Shown: positions 55,934 to 64,000 of the stretch, in pieces | Layout of the letters: every line of letters begins with the position of its first letter | Numbering within the stretch: the first letter of the stretch is position 1 | NCBI GenBank assembly: GCA_018240785.1 | Contig: JAFEFC010000011.1 | Span: forward strand, 1,435 to 65,434 | DNA: 64,000 bases | Direction of reading: 5' to 3' | Source of the DNA: Pseudomonadota bacterium | GTDB taxonomy: Bacteria > Pseudomonadota > Gammaproteobacteria > Burkholderiales > Rhodocyclaceae | The notes under the pieces: model-generated | Database searches by the model: none | The model's input: the letters and a program-made list of their open reading frames with translations, nothing else | Told to the model about the DNA's origin: nothing | Translations under genes and position numbers: made by a program

Positions 55934-56449
55934 TCACCCGCCGATGCGCAAACCGGTCTTCTTCAGGATGCCGCTGGAGAACAGCACATCGCGCCGGCGG
56001 CATGCGCCGCGAAATTCGCCTTCGATCAGGGCCGCGATCTCCGCCACGCGGGCAAGCGCCGCCTCGCGGCTGGCCGCGTGGACCATCGCGAACAGGTTGT
56101 AGGGCCAGTCCGGCAGGTGGCGCGGCCGACGGTAGCAATGGGTGACGAAGTCGAGCGCTCCGACGCGCTCGCCCACCGCGTCGACGACCCCGTCGGCGAT
56201 ATCCCAGACGCTCATGCCGTTGGCGGTGTAACCGATCGCGTAGTGGTTCGGCACCGCGCCGATGCGGCGGATGCGACCCGATTCGAGCATCGCCGCGAGG
56301 CGGCGGCGCACCTCCGCCTCGCTGGCGCCGACCTGCTCCGCCACCGCGGCGTAGGGCCGGGGCACGAGCGGCAGACCCGCCTGGGTGGCGAGCACGATGC
56401 GCCGGTCGAGGTCGTCCTGCTGCGGCACGGCGGTCACGGGCGCGTTCAT
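55934..56449 (-). CDS. nirH: NirH, siroheme decarboxylase subunit
   Basis: A 171-residue Lrp/AsnC-like protein. An N-terminal winged-helix (residues 10-65) is followed by an alpha/beta domain with CYRRPRHLPDWPYNLFAMVH. It belongs to the NirDLGH complex that decarboxylates siroheme to didecarboxysiroheme. Its sequence resembles the C-terminal half of NirDL. Its ATG touches the nirG stop (TGATG). Confidence 0.92.
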   Translation of the reverse strand: MNAPVTAVPQQDDLDRRIVLATQAGLPLVPRPYAAVAEQVGASEAEVRRRLAAMLESGRIRRIGAVPNHYAIGYTANGMSVWDIADGVVDAVGERVGALDFVTHCYRRPRHLPDWPYNLFAMVHAASREAALARVAEIAALIEGEFRGACRRRDVLFSSGILKKTGLRIGG

Positions 56450-56928
56450 CAGGCCTCCAGCTTCATTTCGACGAAATACTCACGTTCCTTGGGAAACAGG
56501 TGAACCGCCAGCCCGGTCGCCGCCTCGATGCGCTGCGCCACCGCGGCAATGCCCTGCGGCGCTTCGGTCGCGAGCACGAACCACATGTTGAGCGCATGGT
56601 CGCGGCGGTAGTTGTGCGCCACTTCGGGAAAGGCATTCACCGCCTCGACGGTGCGCGCCCATTGTTCCTCGGGCACTGCGATGGCCGCCAGGCAGAAGGC
56701 GCCACCCATGCGTTCGATCTGGAACATCGGGCCGAAGCGGGTCAGCACGCGATCGTCGAGCAGGCTCTGCAGGCGCGCCAGCACTTCGGTTTCGCTGAGG
56801 CCGAGGCACTTGCCGACTTCCGCGTAGGGCGACTCCACCAGCGGGAAATCCCCCTGCAGCGCATTGATGAGCTTGCGATCCACCTCGTCCGGCACGCGTC
56901 TTGCAGCCACTCCCCGTCGCTCAGACAT
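56449..56928 (-). CDS. nirG: NirG, siroheme decarboxylase subunit
   Basis: A 159-residue Lrp/AsnC-like subunit with HNYRRDHALNMWFVLAT, closely parallel to HNYQREHAYNLWFVVTA in the N-terminal half of NirDL. It acts with NirDL and NirH in siroheme decarboxylation. The chosen ATG 56928 lies eight bases inside the end of nirDL behind a GGGAGGGTGC element. It ends on the first base of nirH. Confidence 0.92.
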   Translation of the reverse strand: MSERRGVAARRVPDEVDRKLINALQGDFPLVESPYAEVGKCLGLSETEVLARLQSLLDDRVLTRFGPMFQIERMGGAFCLAAIAVPEEQWARTVEAVNAFPEVAHNYRRDHALNMWFVLATEAPQGIAAVAQRIEAATGLAVHLFPKEREYFVEMKLEA

Positions 56929-58000
56929 GAGCACCCTCCCTGGGCGGCAGGTAGCAGGCACCGGTCTGCTTGAAACGGCGGCAACTGAACAGGACGTCAT
57001 GCGCATGGGCATCCAGCCCCAGCCGCTCCGCAAGGTCGTCGCGCGCCGCCAGCACCGCATCGCGCGCGCTGCCGTGGATCATGCAGAACAGGTTGTAGCG
57101 CCAGCCCGGCAGCACGCGGCGCCGCCGATAGCACAGCGTCACCGCCGGCTCGGCGGCCAGCCGTCGGCCCAGCGCCGACACCATGTCGTCGGGCACGTCC
57201 CATACGCACATCGCGTTGGCCTCGAGGCCGAGCTCGTGATGACGCACGACGACGCCAAAGCGGCGGATCAATCCGTCCGCAAGCCAGCGCTCGATCAGCT
57301 CAATTGCCATGCCTTCGGTCAGGCCGGCACGCTCACCGAGGGCAGCAAAAGGTTCCGCAACCAGCGGCAGACCCGCCTGCAGCGAGATGATCAGCTCACG
57401 CTCGAGCGACGGCAGCGCGCACGCGGACTCCCGCGTCAGCGACTGCATCGCCCCCGCTGCGGCAGCCTGGTTCGCCGTACCTCCGGTCGCGCTGGCCCCG
57501 CGCCGCGCACCCGCATCGGACTTCAGGTCGAAACCGAGATCGATGTGGAACTCTTCCTCCAGCGGCAGCACGATGACGGGACAGCCGGTATCGCGCTCGA
57601 TGCCGGCGACCACGGCGCGCATGTGCTCGGGCGACGCCGCAGTGACCACGAACCAGAGGTTGTAGGCGTGCTCGCGCTGGTAGTTGTGGTTGATCGCCGG
57701 CTCGCGGCTGATCCGCGCCGCCACCTCCTCCAGCCGTTCGGGTGGCGCAGCCAGCGCGGCCAGGGCACTGGCACCCAGCCGCCGAGGCGCAAAAACGGCG
57801 CCGACACGGCTCACCAGCCCATCGTCGATGAAGCGCCGATAGGCCGCAATCACTGCGTGCTCGGCCATGCCTACCGCTTCGCCGATACGCGCAAACGGCC
57901 GCGAGACGAGGGGGAAGTCGCGCTGCCAGTCGTTCAACAGGCGGAAGCCCGTCGCATCCAGGTCTGGCGGCAGGCAGAGCCGGCGTGGTGTGGCGCTCAT
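56921..58000 (-). CDS. nirDL: NirDL, fused siroheme decarboxylase subunit
   Basis: A 359-residue fusion of two Lrp-like units joined by an Ala/Gly-rich linker near residues 165-185. The first half has HNYQREHAYNLWFV (NirG-like), the second CYRRRRVLPGWRYNLFCMIH (NirH-like). Each half starts with its own winged helix. With NirG and NirH it removes two acetate carboxylates from siroheme. In Pseudomonas aeruginosa NirD and NirL are separate. It begins directly before the nirF stop and overlaps nirG by eight bases. Confidence 0.94.
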   Translation of the reverse strand: MSATPRRLCLPPDLDATGFRLLNDWQRDFPLVSRPFARIGEAVGMAEHAVIAAYRRFIDDGLVSRVGAVFAPRRLGASALAALAAPPERLEEVAARISREPAINHNYQREHAYNLWFVVTAASPEHMRAVVAGIERDTGCPVIVLPLEEEFHIDLGFDLKSDAGARRGASATGGTANQAAAAGAMQSLTRESACALPSLERELIISLQAGLPLVAEPFAALGERAGLTEGMAIELIERWLADGLIRRFGVVVRHHELGLEANAMCVWDVPDDMVSALGRRLAAEPAVTLCYRRRRVLPGWRYNLFCMIHGSARDAVLAARDDLAERLGLDAHAHDVLFSCRRFKQTGACYLPPREGAHV

Positions 58001-59260
58001 TCAGAACCCCATGCGCGCGGCGCGGCTGGTGAAGAAGATGCCGCTGGGGCTGGCGGCTTCGAACTGCGTGCGCTTCTCATGGCTCAGCGTGTCGTAGACC
58101 ATGACGCGGTTGTCGTCGCGCGCGGACAGCCAGACTTCTTCGCCGCGCGGGGTGAATTCCATGTGCAGGATCGCCCTGCCCGGCTGCAGCGTGGAGGTGA
58201 TCTTCTGGCTCAGGGTGTCGACAACCTGCACCCAGCCATTGTCCGGGAAGGCGAAGTTCACCCACACCTCGCGGCCATCCGGGCGCGCCATGACGAACAC
58301 CGGCTGGCTCTTCACCGGGATGCGCCCCACTTCCTGCCAGGTCGACATGTCCACCACCAGCACTTCGTGGCGCCCGATCGCCGGCAAATAGGCCCGCCCG
58401 CCGGCCACCGCCCAGCCGCGCAGGTGGGGCATCTTGAACACCGGCAGCGGCTGCTCGCCACGGCCGTAACCGGACAGGATCTTGCGGCTGCCTTTCTCCG
58501 GCTGCCACAAGTCCAGCAGCGCCAGCCCGTCCTCACCGAACAGGCCCGCGATGTAGTAGCGCCCATCGGGCGTGACCAGCGCGTCATAGGGCTGCTTGCC
58601 GGCCGCAAAGCGCTGCGTGACCGGTTTCCCGGGATCGGAGAAGTCGGTGATGCGGATCTCGCCCGCCTCGAACAGCGAATAGATGAAGCGGTTACCCGGC
58701 AGGTCGGCAAGGCCCACCACCTTGGAGCGCTTGCCCTCGCCGCCATAACTCGCCGGCACGTCGGCGATCAGCTCCAGCGTGTCCGCGTTGAACGCCTTGA
58801 TGCCACCCGGCTCGTAGTTCTGCGCCACGACGATGCGCCCATCCTGCGAGATCGCCCCGCCGATCGAATTGCCGCCCTGCACGACACGCCCGACGATGCT
58901 GGCGGTGAGCAGATCGACCTTGGTGAGCCCACCGTCGCGACCGAACACGTAGGCATAGCGCCCGTCCCGTGAGAACACCACCGACGCATGGGACAGGTCG
59001 CCCAGCCCCTGCACGCTGGCCAGCACGCTACGGCCGCTGGTCTCGACGATCTTCACCCTACCGTCGGCGCGCTCGATGACGACACCCAGATCACCGGTTC
59101 CACGCACCGCGGCCTGCGGCGCGATGGTGCTGCAGGCGGACAGCAGCAGCACCATCGCGGGCAACAACAAGCCCCACAGTGCGAGCGGGGCAAGCTGGGC
59201 GCACGCGGCACGACACGCGGTGGCGGCCGGCACGGAGGGGATCTTAGAAGCGGACGACAT
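58001..59260 (-). CDS. nirF: NirF, heme d1 synthesis protein (d1-type propeller)
   Basis: A 419-residue d1-propeller protein. The first 45 residues form a lipoprotein-type signal ending LLLSAC, so it is probably anchored in a membrane facing the periplasm. The rest has repeated propeller blades (FSRDGRYAYVFGRDGGLTKVD, TPDGRYYIAGLFGEDG). NirF acts in heme d1 synthesis between NirJ and NirN. AGGAG precedes the ATG. It ends at the nirDL start and lies 50 nt after nirC. Confidence 0.93.
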   Translation of the reverse strand: MSSASKIPSVPAATACRAACAQLAPLALWGLLLPAMVLLLSACSTIAPQAAVRGTGDLGVVIERADGRVKIVETSGRSVLASVQGLGDLSHASVVFSRDGRYAYVFGRDGGLTKVDLLTASIVGRVVQGGNSIGGAISQDGRIVVAQNYEPGGIKAFNADTLELIADVPASYGGEGKRSKVVGLADLPGNRFIYSLFEAGEIRITDFSDPGKPVTQRFAAGKQPYDALVTPDGRYYIAGLFGEDGLALLDLWQPEKGSRKILSGYGRGEQPLPVFKMPHLRGWAVAGGRAYLPAIGRHEVLVVDMSTWQEVGRIPVKSQPVFVMARPDGREVWVNFAFPDNGWVQVVDTLSQKITSTLQPGRAILHMEFTPRGEEVWLSARDDNRVMVYDTLSHEKRTQFEAASPSGIFFTSRAARMGF

Positions 59261-59310
59261 GGAAACTCCTGCAGCCAAGGTTTGCTGGAAACGATGAAGT
59301 GAGACGGGGA

Positions 59311-59676
59311 TCAGTCCGCGCGCGCCGCCGCGCCGCCATCGGGCGGGAACCCGCGAAGCAGTTGCTGCACGATCCACTCCACTTCCGCCTCGCTGACGAT
59401 GCCGCGGAAAGGCGGCATGGGGGTACCCGGGCGGCCGGCGTAGATCGTCGCCACCAGGCTGTCGGCCGGCTTGCCGGCAAGGGCCTCGGCCGTCAGCGCC
59501 GGACCCAGGCCACCTGCCAGCGTCAGACCATGACAGGAGCCGCAATCCTGGCGAACCATGTGCGCCAGTTCGCGCTGGCGCAGCGCATCGGGCAGCTCCG
59601 CGGCAGAGGCGTAGGCGGCGACGAGTGCTGCCCCGATCAACACGGCGGCATGAACGAAGACGGGCGGCAACTTCAT
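59311..59676 (-). CDS. nirC: NirC, cytochrome c55X
   Basis: A 121-residue periplasmic monoheme cytochrome. It has a signal peptide (cleaved near ASA) and heme site CGSCH (45-49), with Met in PGTPMPPFRG as the likely sixth ligand. NirC can supply electrons to NirS and take part in d1 maturation. The ATG at 59676 is preferred, although an in-frame GTG lies five codons upstream. A separate DNR-like box lies about 60 nt before it. Confidence 0.92.
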   Translation of the reverse strand: MKLPPVFVHAAVLIGAALVAAYASAAELPDALRQRELAHMVRQDCGSCHGLTLAGGLGPALTAEALAGKPADSLVATIYAGRPGTPMPPFRGIVSEAEVEWIVQQLLRGFPPDGGAAARAD

Positions 59677-59734
59677 GACGAAACCCTTCACGACTCGATG
59701 GCTGACAGGATGCGGGGCAACGCATCAAGGCACC

Positions 59735-59748
59735 TTGACTCGCATCAA
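59735..59748 (-). promoter_or_regulatory. FNR/DNR-type box upstream of nirC
   Basis: On the minus strand it reads TTGAT-GCGA-GTCAA, one base from the consensus. It lies between nirS and nirC, centred 65 nt before the nirC ATG, and could give the d1-synthesis genes their own anaerobic promoter. Confidence 0.6.
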
Positions 59749-59793
59749 CCGCTAGGGCGCGGGAGAGCTCCCCGGGGCACGGCCCCACAAGCA

Positions 59794-59819
59794 GACGGGC
59801 GGCCCGCAGGCCGCCCGTC
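59794..59819 (-). terminator. Hairpin between nirS and nirC
   Basis: GACGGGCGGCC and GGCCGCCCGTC (11-bp arms, 4-nt loop) lie 27 nt after the nirS stop. Only a short T-poor stretch follows, so partial termination is likely. This would give much more nirS than nirCF mRNA. Confidence 0.6.
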
Positions 59820-59846
59820 GATCACTTCACTGCCGATCGTGGAGGA

Positions 59847-62684
<2,838 letters not shown>

Positions 62685-62729
62685 CTACACGGACAGGCGA
62701 CGCGCGTGTCGCGTCCCTGCCGACCCTCG

Positions 62730-64000
62730 TCAGCGGCTGGTGGCCTCGGCTGACATTCCCTGTGCGCCTTTCGCACTCGAGCCGCCATCGAGCATCAGCT
62801 GCACCGCCTCGCTGACGAAGAAATCGATGCCCAGCTCGTGTGCCAGCGCGCGTTCGCGCCGCTTCACCTGCCGCAGGTTGGCCAGCTTGACCGGCCCATA
62901 GCCACGGATGCCCCCGGCCAGCGCGGCGTAGCGCACCATCTTGTCGAGCGCATCGGCGGTCAGCCGAGGCAACAGCGCCTCGATCGCGCGCGCATAGTCC
63001 ACCGGCAACGCACGTTCCATGCGGCGCTCATCGGTTCGCCCGAAGAAGTCGAGCGCCGTGCCGCGCAGCGCCTTGCCGCGCGCGAGCAGTTTCATCAGCA
63101 GCATCAGGCGCGGTCCGAAGTCGAGCTTGCGCGGCCGGCCGCTGCCGTCCGGCTTCGCGAGCAGTGGCGGCGCCATGTGGAACTGCAGCGTGTAGTCGCC
63201 CTCGAACTGCGACTCCAGCGCGCGCCGGAAGCCCCCGTCGGCAAACAGCCGCGCCACCTCGTACTCGTCCTTGTACGCAAGCAGTTGCGCATACACGCGG
63301 GCGACGGTGGTCGCCAGCCGCAAGGGCGCGGAGCCGACGACCACGCTGCGCTCGGCGGCCGCGACCTTGTCCACCAGTGCGCGGTAGAACATCGCGCAGG
63401 CGGCATCCTGATAGGCCGTCAGGTGTTCGACCCGGTGTGCAACGAGCGCCGCAAGTTCGGTCTCCGAGCCGGCGCCGCCGTCCGTCACCACGTCCTCCCC
63501 CGCCAGCGCGGCGAGCGCCGCCGGATCGCCCGCGGCCAGCCGGCCGAGGCGGAAGGCATTGCGATTGGCCTTCACCGCCACGCCGTTCAGTTCGATCGCC
63601 CGATCCAGCGCGGCGATCGACACCGGCACCAGCCCCAGTTGCCACGCGTAACCCAGCAGCAGCACGTTTGCCGCCATCGTGTCGCCGAGCAGCTTCAGCG
63701 CGAGCGCCTGTGCGTCGCAGCTCCGTACCCGCTCGGCACCTGCGGCGAAGCGCATCTTCGCCAGCAGTGCGCCCGCATGCAGGTCTGCGTCGGGCTCGTG
63801 CACGAACTTCGCGGTCTGGATCTCGTGGGTGTTGGCGACGATCTGCGTGCGCCCGCGACGCACCGTCTGCAGCGCATCGTTGCTGGCGCCGACCACCAGG
63901 TCGCAGGCCAGCAGCGCGTCGGCCTGCTGGGTGTCGATGCGCACCTGGTTGAGCAACTCGGGGCGCAAGGCCAGGCGCACGAAGGCGAGCACCTGTCCGC
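62730..64000 (-). CDS. Indolepyruvate:ferredoxin oxidoreductase-family protein, C-terminal part
   Basis: The gene enters from beyond the right edge; 423 C-terminal codons are visible. The segment has the gamma-domain-like QQADALLACDLVVGASNDALQT, then LGDTMAANVLLLGYAWQLGLVPVS and a long helical DUF6537-type tail with FEGDYTLQFHMAPPLLA and LDFGPRLMLLMKLLA. This is the end of the roughly 1150-residue fused indolepyruvate:ferredoxin oxidoreductase type, which decarboxylates aryl-pyruvates to aryl-acetyl-CoA. It converges on nirE with 45 nt between, and no terminator is evident. Confidence 0.85.
   Translation of the reverse strand, partial: GQVLAFVRLALRPELLNQVRIDTQQADALLACDLVVGASNDALQTVRRGRTQIVANTHEIQTAKFVHEPDADLHAGALLAKMRFAAGAERVRSCDAQALALKLLGDTMAANVLLLGYAWQLGLVPVSIAALDRAIELNGVAVKANRNAFRLGRLAAGDPAALAALAGEDVVTDGGAGSETELAALVAHRVEHLTAYQDAACAMFYRALVDKVAAAERSVVVGSAPLRLATTVARVYAQLLAYKDEYEVARLFADGGFRRALESQFEGDYTLQFHMAPPLLAKPDGSGRPRKLDFGPRLMLLMKLLARGKALRGTALDFFGRTDERRMERALPVDYARAIEALLPRLTADALDKMVRYAALAGGIRGYGPVKLANLRQVKRRERALAHELGIDFFVSEAVQLMLDGGSSAKGAQGMSAEATSR

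Noticed and set aside
59695..59734. Further DNR-like half-sites around nirC
   Set aside because: Single ATCAA-type halves without a partner at four-base spacing are expected by chance.

Overview
The window is a GC-rich chromosomal segment of a denitrifying betaproteobacterium. The gene content fits the Thauera/Azoarcus/Aromatoleum group (Rhodocyclales): cytochrome cd1 nitrite reductase, cNOR, LutABC, AlaA-Hom, a fused xanthine dehydrogenase and a fused indolepyruvate:ferredoxin oxidoreductase. The taxonomic placement is an inference from gene content and protein style, not from a search.

Layout. (1) 1-8.6 kb, all on +: the 3' end of pyruvate dehydrogenase E2, lipoyl-E3 (lpdA), proton-translocating transhydrogenase pntAB, and the lactate-oxidation set lutABC. 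(2) 8.65-14.5 kb, all on -: alaA-hom with a strong terminator, then a polysaccharide pyruvyl transferase-family gene coupled to a MOSC gene, DUF3617, a twin-CDGSH protein and dodecin. (3) 14.66-20.5 kb, on +: Mth938-like protein, Bcp, PIN-PhoH ATPase, a cyclic-nucleotide/CBS/DUF294 protein paired with an exonuclease-fold protein lacking two catalytic Asp, and an NlpC/P60 hydrolase whose promoter implies a leaderless mRNA. (4) 20.5-27.3 kb: a ferric-iron ABC transporter in three separate pieces, interrupted by a MASE3-PAS-PAS-GGDEF diguanylate cyclase. A DUF2325 gene diverges from the binding-protein gene across a Fur-like inverted repeat. (5) 27.2-29.8 kb: both N-degron aminoacyl transferases (aat, bpt) and pyrD. 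(6) 29.9-36.1 kb: purine catabolism (single-chain XDH, xdhC, guaD) as one overlapping operon. (7) 36.3-39.9 kb: flippase-like protein, polyprenyl-phosphate GT2 and an ArnT/PMT-like transferase, all overlapping by ATGA.

(8) 40-62.7 kb is a denitrification island. The NO reductase block norCB-(epd-like)-norEFQ-(membrane protein)-(polyferredoxin)-norD-dnr is on +. Two unrelated genes follow: a DUF4157 protein and a probable OB-fold partner. Then on - come nnrS and the nitrite reductase/heme d1 block nirS-C-F-DL-G-H-J-N, with nirE divergent from nirS. Four FNR/DNR-type 14-mers are visible, before norC, norE, nirS and nirC; the dnr product is the obvious candidate to bind them. NirE makes precorrin-2, and NirDLGH decarboxylate siroheme. 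NirJ, NirF and NirN finish heme d1 for NirS, and NorCB removes the NO. The window closes inside an indolepyruvate:ferredoxin oxidoreductase gene.

The least explained parts are the DUF4157/OB-fold pair inside the denitrification island, the DUF294/pseudo-exonuclease pair, the Fur-linked DUF2325 gene with the Cys-clustered FbpC-like ATPase, and a nested palindrome before pntA. No tRNA, rRNA, CRISPR array, transposase or prophage genes were seen.
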